The translations under genes and the position numbers were made by a program. Shown in pieces: positions 50,489 through 64,000 of a DNA stretch of 64,000 nt. The DNA lies in NCBI GenBank assembly GCA_013398955.1, contig VWPU01014912.1:1-64000 (forward strand), written 5' to 3'. Each line of letters starts with the position of its first letter. Within the stretch, counting starts at the first letter, position 1. Under the pieces are notes generated by a model that worked only from the letters and a program-made list of their open reading frames with translations, made no database searches and was not told the DNA's origin. This DNA comes from Callaeas wilsoni (lineage: Eukaryota > Chordata > Aves > Passeriformes > Callaeidae).

Positions 50489-50650
50489 ATTAACTAGACC
50501 CACAATGTTTGAGTGATATAAACTGTGGCTGTATTTCCTCATAGGAAGGAGAACTTAATGCTGACTGCAATGGCTCTCTTACATCATGTATGTGCATGCA
50601 TAGATCTTACACAGTGGGAAGATACTCAATTCATCCGCTGTCTATTATAC

Positions 50651-50682
50651 AGAATTGAATTTTTATAGAATTGAATTTTTAC
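50651..50682. repeat. 16-bp tandem duplication
   Basis: AGAATTGAATTTTTAT is followed directly by AGAATTGAATTTTTAC. The single difference suggests a recent local duplication. Confidence 0.88.
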
Positions 50683-51195
50683 AGATCCCACCATGTAGGT
50701 GGGATACAGGGGAAGTCTGATACAGCTTTCTACATCTACCAGCAAGCCTTTACTGGGACAATAGCTCCACAGGAATTCGGAAGGCTTTATAGAAGAGCAG
50801 GACACCGTGGCCAATGCACAAATTGTACAAGATTCCCCAAGACCTTTCTTACCTGAGTATAAGATGGCTAAATGTGACTAACTGTAAGTTATCATTGTTT
50901 ACTCCAAAAGAGAGAATTTTCAACATTTTCCTTCTTATAATTTTCCTCTTTCGTTTCTAAAAAGACACAGACTTTATTATTCCCTCTCTACTTGTTGTTA
51001 GAATGAAAAACCTGACATAAGCTACTCAGAAGGAACAGCTGAGCTAACAAAATACCAAGAAATAAAACAAACACATTGTAAAACACCTCTCCCACACCCA
51101 TTCAAATTTCTAATAGTCTCACAGTCAAGCAAAACAGTTTAAGGGTTGATTTGTGCCTTGAAAGGAGAACAGAAGACACCTGTCAACAGCAAAGG

Positions 51196-51247
51196 AGTCT
51201 TAGACACCAGTCCCAGTCTTAGACACCAATCCCAGTCTTAGACACTA
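51196..51247. repeat. 19-bp minisatellite, 2.7 copies
   Basis: Tandem units of AGTCTTAGACACCARTCCC at 51196-51214 and 51215-51233, plus a partial third copy 51234-51247. The two full units differ at one base. Confidence 0.9.
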
Positions 51248-54200
51248 GGTGCCAACGAAAGAGCATCCCAGAAATAAAGTTCAGCATTTCTAGAAGACAG
51301 GCTGGCAACTGTGGAAGTCTAAATAGCCAGAACTTAAAGAGCACCCCATAAGCCTCATCTTCTCTAATGGGTATCCAAAGTGTATCTAACGTGTGTATTT
51401 CAATGTAAGGAAACTTTGGAAATCTGAATGCAAAAAACATTGATAGAAATCAAGCTGCTTTTATGTTGGGTTTTTTGCGTTTTTTTTTTTTACTTGTTTT
51501 CTAACATTAAAATGTCACTGACAAACACTGGCTTGGTAACTACAGATAAAACAGAGCTGAAAGATAATACAGTTAATGAAGCTTGGTACATATTGGAGAG
51601 CCTTGATAGAATGCAGTGAATGAAGAGCTGAATAAATGTGAGCCATAAAAAATTACCAATGAGGAGCTAATATGACAAAATTTCAATAAAAGGTCTGAAC
51701 CTCATGTTCCTTTTGTCTCCTTTAATCTTTAATGAGTAGTACTGTTTTGAAATTAGTGTATGTAACAATTACACTTTCTGATTCATTAGGTTTTGGGATT
51801 GTGTTCAGGGCAAATGTGCTAACCTCTGATTGAAAAATACATTCTCATTTTTTTCCCCAGCTTCTTCTGTTCCTCCACACATTTGTCATTTGTATGTCTG
51901 CTCACATTCAGACAGAGTGATCCCTAACTGGTGTCTGGATTAGGTACAGGAAATATTTCTCTTTACTCACTGTATATATTGCCAGGTGGAATGAATCACT
52001 CAGTGCTGTCTTGAAGTTTAGCTCCACAGTAGCTGTGACGATGAACTTGCTAGTGTGACTTTGGGCAATCGTGCTTGTACCCACTCACAAGGAAAAACAC
52101 CCCCAGCACTCATCCTGCCACCCCTTGCAGAGGAAACAATTTTTTTTAAAACAGTGTACTCTGCACTCAATTGACAGAACAGCAAAGAGCCTTGCTTCAG
52201 CTATAAGACCTGCTTCAATATGCTGCAGATGTACATTCACAGCACTTGCACCAGCCAGCAGAAATCACCTTCACAGGGCTCCCTGTCCTGTTGGGTGCCA
52301 CTGGGTATGGGAGCTGGGGTGCTTCTCTCATGAATCTGATGAGCCACCTAAGGTCAGGCGGACTAGGAAACACTGAACTGGGCCTTTTCCATCACCTTTG
52401 CAGAGGGCACAGGGAGTTTGCTATTAAAAGTGAGACTGCTTGCCAGAAACAGGTTCTCTATCAGACATGTGACAAGCCAATGATGGTGCCTGCAAAATGA
52501 AAACCGAGCAGAGTATTTAACCCTCAATTTGGCGGATAACGGAAAAATATTAGGAGGAAAATCAAAGTGGGGGGAGCCGCCTGCTTGGAGGGTACCTCAG
52601 TGGCTTTTGATGACAGACAGGATGAACTGCAGACCCAGTTTTTCTTCTATTTGCAGACAATCCAGGTGAATGTGCAACATCTAGACTGAGCTGACGCAAT
52701 GTGCAAAGGTACCTCTTTTGTACCATCAGGTCCATCCCATGGCTGGCACTGATATTCTGCAACCTAGAGGAGAATTTCCTCCTTAAGGAATGTCTGACAA
52801 CAGTGTCTGTCTCCAAAGGACAGTCTAGGAAGGAAGCCACGGCACAGGAGGGTGAAAAGAGATGGAGTGAAATAGGTCACTCAGTAGTCAGATGATCTAT
52901 CTGAGCAGAGATGAAGTGTTTTCAGAAGTATTTTCCCTCACCAACACTTAAAAACTAGAATCAGTGTTACAAGTTGAGTGACTGAATCTCTCCTTAAGAA
53001 GTACATCCACTGAATTTGACTCAAGACTAGCTTCTCCTACTATCAAGTGTTTTCAACATACTGTGAAACACATATTTTCCTCTAGCAACATCTTGTGTCT
53101 CTGGTTTTCAAAATTCTAAGTCACGAAATGACAATGAAACATAAAAGGAAAGCAAAGCGCTGATGTATAATCTCCATTAAGTAAGAAAACAACAATAGGA
53201 CAGCTAACTTGATGTTTTTTCCTCTGTTTTATTTTAAGTAACAGAATAATAGGGACCTGGTGTTCCATTAAGGACTCTCACCAGAGAAAAGCCAAGTCCT
53301 CATCATCATGCAGTTAGAATCACCAGTGTCTGTGTCCTGGTTCTAGAGAGTATTCTGGTTCAGAGTCTTTTTTAAGCTGAACTCCTTGAGCTGCAATCTT
53401 CACGGCCTTGTATCTCACCTGTACTTTACGTGCATGAACACACAACCGACTGTGGATGACTAAAGCCTAAAGAAGAGCCTTCCTATGCGCACCTGTATTA
53501 CAAATTTGGTGCAGTCTTTTGTTCAGAAAAATCCACAAACATTGGAGACTACTTACTAGAGGAACATCAGCTATACAGATGTAAATAGTTTTGAGTATCC
53601 CTCTAAATGTGCCACCTGGACATTGAATTTGCAATAGCATGTGCTACAAAGAGTGAGCACCAAAGAAAGCTGCAGAATATAAAACCTGCAGCATATTTTC
53701 ATGATGACACTACTCAGCATCCCTGTGAATGCCTCTACACACTGTCCACAGCTATTTTAAATATTCCTAGGAAAGCTACATGTATCAGGACCAGTGCAGA
53801 AAGACTCTGTAACCGTCAAAATCTAAACTTGACTTCCAGCAGTATACGATGTGTGAAAGAGGCAATCACTCTTCATCTCACAAACTGACCATAACAAGTA
53901 GCAAATGGAAATGGGGGATCTCAAATTCAGGCAGCAGATAAAATGGCACCTTGTTACTGACTGACAGAGACTAGACTTTACAAACTTACGAAGACTTCAT
54001 TCTGAAACATTACCAGGTCATACCTGTACTTAAGAAACTTCATTTGTTTAGATCAATTACATCAAAAATCAGGCTCATTTAGATGCTATCTGTGCATGTG
54101 TAAAATGAGTTGAAGCTCCCCTCCAGCTGCACAGATCAACACTTCATCGGCTTTACTGTTTATAGAAAATCATGGGTGCACCAAATCAAGTCCAAACAAG

Positions 54201-57200
54201 CCATCTCCTCTGTATTTTGTTCATCAAACGTGTACATTACATGCAAACTTTCCTCTCAAGTGCCAAAGTGCCTTTGCAAAAGCAAGATATTGACTTCTGG
54301 GTTTAAAATCAATTTTTTGTTTGATGCTGGGCTGTCAAGCTTTGCCTGTACATAGTCAGCAGGAGCTCTGGGTGGTTGTTTTTTCATCAGTATACATCGG
54401 ATTGAATTGAATGCCCTACAAGTAATGGTTTAAAAAAGGTCCAGGTCACCATCAAAGGATGATATGCAGACTTTTAACTCATGATGTTCATTACTCAATA
54501 AAAGGGAGTCACAATCTAATAAAATCAAGGCAGAGTATTACTGTTTAGCCTCCGACAGTTTATGAAGAATCATTGTCTTCAGCACACAGGAAAGTCGGAA
54601 AAACCGAGAGTATCTGGCAGAGTGTAAATTTAAACAACATATTTAAGTTGTAAAATAATTTACGGAAAACATAGGAAAGTAGCTTCTACAGTGCCCAACT
54701 AAGCAGATTTTCCTGCAGCCCTGGAGACTGAATTTTCTGCTGGACTCACTGAAAAGGAATATCTTTAACTACCTTGATACCACACACTGCAGGCAACAGC
54801 AGCCTTTGAAGTCTCAAGCTGTTGAACTGCTGGCCTTTCTGGTCTAAGCATATAAACAAACAAATAAACAATGCTTCATTAGAGCTCCTTTCCTCTCAGA
54901 AATGCCCCAAACATAAAAACTGACCCTGAGCCTCGCCACTCAGGTGAGATGCTGCAGTCAACCACACTGTGCACTCAGCCCCTTAGGTCTGAGCTCTCAT
55001 GTTTGGAAACCCATAATTGCTACTCTCCTAATTTTCAGGCGGGCGCTCAAATGAGTTTGCTGTGCTATTCTGACAGCACTGATGGCTTCCATAAACTCCC
55101 TTCCAGCTAAATGATTGAGGATAAGCCACCTCCACTGCATCTTAGCAGGGTACAGCACCTTAATGTGAGGCAAGAAAATCCCCTGGCCTGCAGCAAAGGA
55201 TGGCACATCCGTGCTCTGATTTCGAGTTGCTACAAATTACACTTATCGAATGTCTCTAAATGTGTGTCCAAAACTTCAAAACCTACCTCATGAAGAACTG
55301 GGAGCCTGCAGCTTTTTCTTTTCTAAATAAGAGATGCACGAAGTCAGTACTTCTGAAGCTATGTGCCTTTTTTGAAGTGTTAGAAAGGTGTATTCAATTC
55401 CCCATGTTTTCTGTATTGCAAAGTATGCTATATGAACTAAAACTCATTTGTAGTCACCCATGATATCTCAGTAGCTGTGGTTTAGCCAATACCTGTGCCA
55501 CTTAGATGATTGCAAGTCTCCTGCCCAAAGCATCCAACTTGCACAGACTCGGCAAAAGCAGTTGGGTGCCATCCCTCATGCATAAAAGGCCTGGAGAAAT
55601 GGAAAAAATTCTGATTTGCTGCCCCCTCTACTCCACATTTAAGAAACACAACTGTTATTACACCTAAGATTGTTCTTCTTGAAAGAAAAGTAGTGCATTT
55701 CTCTGATGTCTGCAGTTTATTGACTTGACGCCCCAAGGAACTCTTTGATACAGACAGAGTTTTGCTCGTTTCCCTGCATACACTCTCTCTTGTGTCTGTT
55801 TTGTGATCCTTTCATACACTAACATACAGAGACAAAATACATATATATATATGAAACAGATAACCACATAGTTCACCCTTGTCCAAACCAGACATGATTA
55901 TCTGTATAGTTACACAGGCAAATTTCTAAATTGTTTGTGTAAAGCAATTCCTGAAACTAAAGTACATCAGCAAAAGGTGCCTCTGGCTGCTGTAATAGCA
56001 AATAAACTCAGTATTTTGCCAGCACAGCCCTCAGATATTGCTGGTTTTTATTTTTTCATATACCTATATTAGAAAAAGCTTTGAAATATAGACCTGATCT
56101 TTGTCTATTTCTCCCTAAAAATAAAATGAACAAACAGTCTCTGTTTCGCTTACGCCCTTCAAAAATCCTATCTAAACTGCAGCACTGTTGTGACTTTGCT
56201 GTACACAAACAGATAGGACTGACAGATCCCCAGCTCCATCAGCAAAGCTGACTATTAATAGCAGCTGAGGAAACAGTCTGGTTTATGTATTTTTTACAAT
56301 GTTGTTAGCCATGACAATCCAGAGCCCATCCTTTTGCAAATATGAAGCACACAAGTTCCGTGCAGTTTGACCATGTGTCAGGACCAGGCAGCTGCTCTTA
56401 GTGGTCAGGGTGAAAGATTAACATCCTTCAAAAACATTTTTAAAATTTGCTGAATTTAATGTTAACTTGCAAGCTTTGGGTCTGGATTCCAACCTCACAG
56501 GGCATGTAAATCCCAAAGCCACCAGAGAGTTGCACAGCACAAACATCTGAGGTAGGGTTTTGTCCCTTTCTTTTTCCTTTATATGTCGCCCAGCCTTGTG
56601 AATGAGTAAGTCTGGAAACACACAATTCCGTTATTTCACAGCAAAGTGCTTATGGAATGTGACATGATGTAGTCCAGCACAATGCTAACAAGCACTAATG
56701 ATTTTAATTATTTAGTCTTGAGAAAGAAATGGAGAGATTTCATGTTGGCAGCAACTAAAATAAACTAATTCAAGTCTTTGCTGGCAAATAAGAGTTTTTT
56801 TTCATGACTCTGGATCAACTTCTGTGGATGCTGGCCCCCAGGTGCCACCAAACAGAGGCACTGAACAGTACAGAACTAGGTCTCCAGTTTTTCCTATGTC
56901 ACCCACTCCTTGCCTCCATCCTCCTTTAATTTTTTTCCTGTCTTTAAAGTTTTAACAAAGAAAATTCTACAAAACACCTCCAAAGCACAACATAAACCAG
57001 TGACAACCCCATCTGACAGCTGTGACTGACATGATGTCTGTCACGGTGATTAATACCTACATCCCCCGCCCCATCCACAGCACTCACAAAGCTGACTGAC
57101 TTCCTTTGGTGAAAACCATGGGTGCAGTTGAGTGTAAAATCTCTCTGCACAGGTGGAAAATCTCATTCCCTTTGGCACAGGAATCTGATTTGTGAGAGCT

Positions 57201-58501
57201 GGGCTCCATGACCTTTCTCTTCAGGTTCTATTTGACATTCTGGGAAGCACTATGACAGACGGCTGCACTCCAAATAATTCTGAAATGGACATAAAACTTT
57301 TATATTTTTATTAACACTTGAAGAGGCCACTAAAAGAAAATCAAAACTATGAATCTGTCAAGACACCCCTCAGTAATGCTGCACTTTGTTCACAAAAGCA
57401 CCAAGATGGAATGGCAATGTAGCTTATCCAGCGTGTATGGTTTTCAGACTATTCATAATGCCTCCACCCCTAAAAATCTCAATACTAATTGATACAAGCC
57501 CTTTGGCAACACGTCTGAGAGGAAATATTCATGATGAGTCTCATTTATCTTTTTTTTTTTTTTTTACTTCTACACTTTACGTTACAAACCTGTAGCGCTT
57601 AAAATACATCAACAAAACTATAAATACACTACACCTAAATACTAATAGATCATAAAGACATTTATACATGCGCTGATGTTAATTTTTCACCCTATTATTC
57701 TGAATGTACCTTTGTATATCTCTCTGCCTTGTTACATCTAGACAAATGTATACGAATATATACTGTGCTACAGAGACAGAAAAAACATGTTACAGTTAAA
57801 AGATTTTGATCTTTTCTTAATTCCTCCTCTTAACTTTTTTGTTTCCCTTCCATGAGATATTGCCTTTATTGGCAGTGACGATTGCTGCCCTTCAACTTTC
57901 ATCTTGGAAAATAGGCTAATTTAAAATGAATAAATGAAAAGGCTTCTGGTAGAACAAAAAGAATGCCCTAGCTTTTCTGCAAAAAAAGATGTATCAAAAT
58001 TATTATTTATAATCCTAGTGCTCATTGTGGTTTTCTTCAGTGCAGGGGAAACAGAGAAAAGCCTGGGTACCAGGCTATACAGCAGCTATTGTCATGTGCA
58101 CAATGCAGAAAAGGTTTGAGAGAGGCAGATCTATTTCTGCAAGTCATTCTTCATCGACACAAGTCTACAAACTGCCCATGTGTGAAACTGTCACTGGATG
58201 ATTACTGGTATCTCTACATATGCCAAGAGAGAGATTTTCAGATGCCCTAACAGAAGTAAGGTATGAGCTCCCATTTCTGCCACTCAGTGATATCAGTGGC
58301 CTTGAAAAATTCACCAGGAAAATTTTAAAATCAAGCCCCGAATTAGCGATATTAGTGCAGATCCCTGAAGTCGGGTGCTTAAGTTGTTTAATAATGTTTT
58401 TTGGAAATACAGAATCCTAGCACTGTCTGAAGTCCAATATTAGCTGCAGATTCCCTTAGCATGTGGCAGGTCAAGAGAGTGACAGCACATTCAGATAACA
58501 C

Positions 58502-58530
58502 TTTGGCGCAAAGCGCGCGACTTTAAAGCG
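58502..58530. promoter_or_regulatory. Isolated CpG cluster with E2F-type site
   Basis: TTTGGCGCAAA at 58502-58512 is a palindromic E2F-type site. It is followed at once by GCGCGCGAC and then TTTAAAGCGC. Five CpG dinucleotides fall within 24 bp, in an intron where CpG is otherwise rare. There is no surrounding CpG island and no transcript evidence in the sequence. Confidence 0.35.
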
Positions 58531-61434
58531 CAGATTATCATGAAAGATGAGTTTTGTAAGGTTCTTTTCATTACTTCCTGTAAGTGCTCTTGACATTCTT
58601 TGAAGTAGTTTAGGACAGCTTCCTAGAAAAAATGTCAAAATAAAGTAATAATTTTCTTATAATATTGTTCAACAAATGTGAGCACGGCATGGTTTAGAAA
58701 AGAAGAGCAGTGGCTTATGAAGACAGTGCACACATGCACAGATCTCTATATTATCGAGGGCTTTGGTGTGATCAAAACAATAAACAATTTCATATATGCA
58801 CTGTCAGAGAACTAGAACAACTGTTCAGTGTAGAAAGAGGATGTTTTATGACTTTCAAGTATCCTGGCAATATACATTTCAGCTATATATGAAACTTTGT
58901 TTCAAAGATTGTTAGTTATTCTCTGAGCAAAACAATTTATACTGGCTTTGTGCTGGAAACATTTGCTATAAAATTTATACCCCTTCTATCTCTTTTAAAA
59001 CAGAACAAATGGAGTTCAGAATACAGTTGTATTAAAATACTGCCTTGTTTTTTTAGGGGCAATCTTGTTAAAGCTAGTTTAGTCTGGCACTGGCACCAAA
59101 TGGCACAACTCCGCCAGGGTGACAAAATTTTTTGGTTTAATTAAACAGATGATCACTAAGATATATTTTATTCTGTAACTCACGAATTACATGTGATAAA
59201 GAGGGTTTATTTTGGTTCCCTTCATAGTCCCAGAGCCTTCTCAACCCTGTAGATGAATGGAGTTTGGAATGGACCCATCACAAACCACAAGTTGTAAATT
59301 AAACAGTGGGATGAATAACTGGGTACAGGGTTTTACAAATGCTAACAGAACACATCTTATTCAGTCTACTGTAAGGGAACTTCTTCCAAAAATACATTTC
59401 TGAAGCAGAACTAAAACTACTTAATAATACAATTTAAATTAATGACTGGATATTTTAAACTTTCAGGCTTAAATTTCACTGAATTTGTTTATGCATAGAA
59501 CTTTGTATTGCTCACTTTTAAGCTAATGCATTTCACATATTTACCAAATTGACATCAAAACTACAGGAAAGAATCATTTAACTCATCACTGGATGGCCAT
59601 CATGCCTGCCAAACAACAAGACAGCTGCTACATGAAGGATGAAGCCCTGACTCCACTGAAAACAACTGTCAAACTCTTAAAGACTTTAGTAAGGTTGGAA
59701 TTTTACAACTCATTTTCTGAAAAGAATACCTTAATACTTGAGGGTAACTTTAATAGTGGAAATCAGGCAGGGCTTTCTTTATTTTTCAGTTCCAGTGATC
59801 AAACCATGACAGGGACAGATCTGTGTCTGCTGTTATGAATCCAGCAGCCTACTTCTCTGCCAGCATAGCCATTTGGGAAGAAATGTGCAGAAACACCTGC
59901 AGAGCTCCACTGCCCTTGATCTGCAGCAAAACTCCTGTATTGTCAATACTTGCTGTGATCCGCAATGTAACTCTTGATGTCAGCAGTAGTTTTGTGCACA
60001 GTGTGGGCAGTATCTGGCTCTTAAGGAAAGTTTTAGATGCTGGGGATGCATTGAGATTAATCAGCATTTGATGCCTCACTGAAGAAAAACAAATGATCAG
60101 GGTTTGTGGATACAGTGAGTGAGGGAAATGCAGCTGCAGCCAGAAAAACGCCAGAAAAATTACAAATGAAGCCAGGGAAGAAGCGCAAGAATAAGGCAGG
60201 GAAACATAAGCCTTTTAGAAGGATCACTGATGGACCAGATTGTTTTCGTCTCTTCTACAGCTTTCCTTCTGAACTATCAACTTTCATCTGGACCACCACA
60301 ATCTCCCCCCATCAGTCAAATCTGAAATTCACAATCTCTCCCAAGCTATCCTTAAAACCAGATCTCACAAGCCATAGAAACCAGGAGGGTTGGATGTAGA
60401 TCCTCAAATTTTGCTGCACCCCTCTCCTAGTCAGTCCAGTCTGTACCTACTGGAAGATTCACAGGCAAAGCACCAGACTGCTCCCTGAAGTGAACCCACA
60501 GACCCAACCAATTCTGTTGGGATCTCCAGGAACAAGAGGTGGCCTGACCTCATAGAAAAACCCTGGGCATCAGGGAATTTACACTCTTCATTTCTTTAAA
60601 TTCACAGTAGTAATGTTGACAGTCACAAACTCCCCAAGCTTCTGTGTAATTGCACAGTGTTTATTGGAGGAGTAAAGTGATAGTCTCCCTATTTGGGACA
60701 TGGTGCTTTTAAAATAATCTATCTGGTATACACTGGGAACCAGAAACACAAGTAATAATTTTTTATTGCATAGCAACTTTCATGCTGGATTTTTACAGTA
60801 ATTTACAGCATTAATTAGTTAAGAGCATCTGATAACAGGACTCCGTATTAGATGATTATGGCTATAATTAAAGGTATTGAATGATGAAAGGAACAGAGCT
60901 CAATTTGTATACTAAAATAGTGAGCCCTGAAGTAAAGAAAACAAAGCTGAGCACAAAGATTTGTGACTAAGCACACATGACCATATGTATTTAATTTCTC
61001 AATCCTGCTTCCATCTAGGAATTTGTACGTTTTGGTTGTCCTGCTGGCTGCTGACAAAAGGAACGGGCATCGGTGTAATTCTCCTTATCTTTCCTTTCAC
61101 AAAGGTGTCAATTTCCACAAAACTTGTATCTTTGTGACCTCTGCTCCCCATTAAGCAGACAAAACTGGTCAACAGCTTAAAAATACAGGTAACGGGGAGT
61201 CAGACAGGCAATACAGTTATTTAGACCTTATTTTCTTCGGAAGTAGCTAAAAATGAAGGTGATTTCATTGGAGGAACAAATACAGATTGTATCATGAATT
61301 ACAGAACAATCTTTAACAAGTCTAACAAAATTATTGCTTTTCCTTAGTCATACATACACAGACAATATATGGCCTTCTTCATGTAAAAGGCTAGCTCCAT
61401 CCTGAAGAGTTCAAGATCTCATCTTGAACTGAGT

Positions 61435-61545
61435 TCAAAAGCATTCTGGTCTAGCGGAAGGTGTGCCTGCCCACTGCAGGGGAGTTGGAGCTAAATGATC
61501 TTTAAGGTTTCCATGAACCCAAACCATCCTGTGATTCTATGATTC
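61435..61545 (+). mobile_element. CR1 LINE 3' tail
   Basis: Short, diverged plus-strand CR1 tail: GGTCTAGCGGAAGGTGTGCC, CTGCAGGGGAGTTGGAGCTA, TGATCTTTAAGG and the terminal TGTGATTCTATGATTC. Confidence 0.83.
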
Positions 61546-62262
61546 ATGATGAGAAAAAGAAAGTAGTGACAATCATGTTTCTGTCTCAAAGGAAGCTCCA
61601 CTTTTTTTTAGGAATCAATATAAAAGCTCCAGTGAAGTGAGACATCATCAAAATGTCCTTCAGTGCAGAAAGGACCTTCCTTTTTTTCTCCTTCTAAAAG
61701 GCTGAAGATCTTTTTAAGATAGTCTGCAGAAAGACAGTATCCATCTTATGATGAGGGGCTTGTCCAGTGAAATGGCCTCCTCATAATGATGAAAGGTGTC
61801 AAAATTGTGGATGACACACTGGGAGTCATCCAAACTGCATGGAGGGGTGTATCCTCTATATGCATACTACAGTCACCAAAGTTTTCAGGATCTCTACACT
61901 TCGCAGTCCACTGGGAATCAATGGATTCTGAAAATTTTCCTTTATTAAAATTTTGCATCTCACCACTGGTAATCAGCTGTTCAGAACTGCAGGACAGCAG
62001 ATTAATAACACTTGTACCAAAACAGATCAAGAGAAACTTGGTAACTTCCTCTCCAGGAGCATCCTTCCTTGGAGACCACTATCTCTAGCAAATCAAGCAG
62101 CGATCCATGAACAAGTATTGACAGTGTTTCTACCTCTTAGCTGACTTGGAGTTGCTGATAAATACTCTGCTGACTCCAAAAGGGTTTGTACCTGTGAAGC
62201 ATGCCAAATGAACAGGTATGAAAGCAAGAGGAAGGCTCTGGTTGGCATGGAACAGCATTGTG

Positions 62263-62303
62263 GCTCAAACAGCTGATCTGCAGAGTAAGGCAGCTGTTTG
62301 AGC
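62263..62303. repeat. Perfect 13-bp inverted repeat with E-box arms
   Basis: GCTCAAACAGCTG (62263-62275) and CAGCTGTTTGAGC (62291-62303) are exact reverse complements around a 15-nt centre. Each arm ends in the E-box CAGCTG. It is too short for a typical microRNA precursor. Confidence 0.9.
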
Positions 62304-64000
62304 TGTGAAAGGTTGTCCAGAAACTCAGCACCTGGCACGATGAAGGGAACAGAGTGGTTTTCTGCTGCAAAATTAGCAAAGACTCCAGCTCAGTAGTGAT
62401 CTGAACAGCCTTTCATAAGCTTTCATCTGCTGTACATTTCTGACACAGAAACACAGAGTGTTCCAAGTGGTGGTGTGCAAGTGCACAGGCTGCCTGACTG
62501 ACCTGGTGGCAGATACACTCATCAGGACAAGAGAGATGGCTTCTGAGGGGTCAGTGCCACGACAGCTGGTGTCTGGTGTGGGGTGCAGTGCCGGACTGGT
62601 ATCTACTGCTCAGATCTCAGTGCCAGAAGCAACTGTGGTTTAGTTCTGAGCCAGGGTCAGAGTTATGCCAATGTGATTCCTCACAGATCTAACAAAACAC
62701 AGCTTGAGCCACACACAACTTTGATCAGCAGCAAGAAGGAAAATTGCGCTTCCTTACACAGAAAAATCCCGGGGGGGCACTTAGCTTGTTTTTTATTCTT
62801 GTAGCTATGAAGGCTTCTCTATACATGTACACACCACGTTCTTAGGCTTTTCCTTAAGCACATGACCCTGGCACTTCTAAAGATGTGCTCAGATACTGCT
62901 CTGATACAATTTATAGAGGCAACACTCTAGGCTGGACAAGTTAAGATACAACTGGAAGGAAGATTCCAGTAAGATGTAAAGAGAGAGGAAAATGAAGTGG
63001 GTGGGGCACCCAAAAATTGCCAGGCATCCTACACAAAGTATTCTAAACCAGTAAGAGTGCACAAAACTGTCAGGCAAAATCTGTGCCAAACTGTGTAAGA
63101 CATTATTGGTCAAGCATCCGCTTCTACACCAACATCCAGAGAAGATGTAGGCTTTGTTTCTTTATTTTTCATTTCAAATGCTGATTTACGCTATGTGTAT
63201 TCCCACTAGCTCAGGTTTATGAAACAAATAACCCGACTGGTGGAGAAATTTAAACACATGGAGTAGTCACATTCTCATCTTTTGGCATACAATTTCCTTT
63301 TTGTAATTTATGTTACTAAACTTGTCAAGAAAAGAGGACTCTCTTGGCAAATCAGAATGAATGCAAAGGAGCAATCAACAACATATATAGCTCACAAATC
63401 TTTGTACCTAGCCTCCCAGGGACTGGAAGCACATTCAGGCACAGATAGAATATCCCCAAGGATTTACACCTATAAATATATTTAATAAACTCAGTAAAAA
63501 CATGAAGTGTGAAGTAAGTACTTCATCAAAAGCTTATTTTGGTTTTCAACAAATAAGAAAATTAAAACTGCTGCTGCCCACAGGAGTCTGTATGTCTGGG
63601 TCTTTCTTCATAGATAAAATTATTCATGGCATATTAGAGCTTGTCAGTCTGTTTAACTAGAAAAAAAAGACATATCCGTCCTAGAGAGATCTAAACAACT
63701 TCATTATGAAAGCTGTTAGGGAGTCACAACACATTAGGAAGAACAAATGCAGTCTGCAGTGGTTTTTCAGCTCTTTCTACACCATTGACTTACTAGAGGA
63801 AAGTACTACTAATTACATCTACTTGCATTGATTATTTTTTTTCTTCAGGATGGATTACCTTGTCCTCCCCTACATCTAATGATTTAAATTAGAATGAAAC
63901 AGCAATGTGATGGAGGTTGGAAGCTATCTTGAAAGAAAGACATCAAACATGACACTTCAAAAAAAAAAAAAATCCTCTTTCCTTATTAACTACCCTTCCA

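Larger units (their letters stand above)
47240..64000 (-). other. TENM4: TENM4 intron upstream of exon A (partial)
   Basis: This 16.8 kb AT-rich, non-coding stretch precedes exon A in transcript orientation. I found no teneurin N-terminal exon, no RNA gene and no CpG-island promoter in it. It holds three short plus-strand CR1 tails (about 48180-48350, 50337-50488 and 61435-61545), a 19-bp minisatellite (51196-51247), a 16-bp tandem duplication (50651-50682), a T16 run (57550-57565), an isolated CpG-dense spot (58502-58530) and a perfect inverted repeat (62263-62303). The remaining ORFs are short and of ordinary intronic character. Confidence 0.8.

Noticed and set aside
52562..52840. 92-codon minus-strand ORF in the upstream intron
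   Set aside because: No similarity to teneurin N-terminal exons, no good splice sites at its ends, and no domain signature.

Overview
This is a non-coding-rich vertebrate nuclear locus, and it reads as a bird genome. It carries eight degraded CR1 LINE fragments with typical avian 3' tails (short ATTCTRTG-type repeats), plus a truncated copy of an LTR family I associate with birds. There are no bacterial features and no intact long ORF. The species cannot be fixed from the window alone.

The one gene I can support is teneurin-4 (TENM4/ODZ4), on the minus strand. Six internal coding exons can be joined across canonical GT-AG introns. In transcript order they are A 46987-47239, B 41970-42068, C 39662-39897, D 17429-17599, E 12408-12622 and F 6704-6914. 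Together they give 1185 nt, an open frame of 394 complete codons plus split codons at each end. Intron phases are: into A 1, A-B 2, B-C 2, C-D 1, D-E 1, E-F 0, out of F 1. The protein segment runs from the second half of the cytoplasmic teneurin domain (proline-rich motifs), through the single transmembrane helix, into the extracellular region just before the EGF repeats. The N-terminal coding exons should lie above position 64000, and the EGF, NHL and YD-repeat exons below position 1.

Layout from high to low coordinates: 47240-64000 is intron upstream of exon A, holding three short CR1 tails, a minisatellite, an isolated CpG/E2F-like cluster and a perfect E-box hairpin. 42069-46986 is intron A-B, with a long pyrimidine tract in the sense strand leading into an unexplained exon-like segment (44174-44230). 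39898-41969 is intron B-C. 17600-39661 is a 22 kb intron placed exactly at the outer end of the membrane helix. It carries four CR1 copies in both orientations, several palindromes and a homeodomain-motif-dense block. 12623-17428 is intron D-E, with a near-perfect RFX X-box. 6915-12407 is intron E-F, with one CR1 and the LTR remnant. 1-6703 is intron after F.

I do not see a new biological system here. The most checkable novelties are the exon-like segment with an in-frame stop in intron A-B (a possible poison exon), the in-frame skippable exon B with its weak acceptor, and several palindromic or motif-dense intronic sites that could be regulatory.
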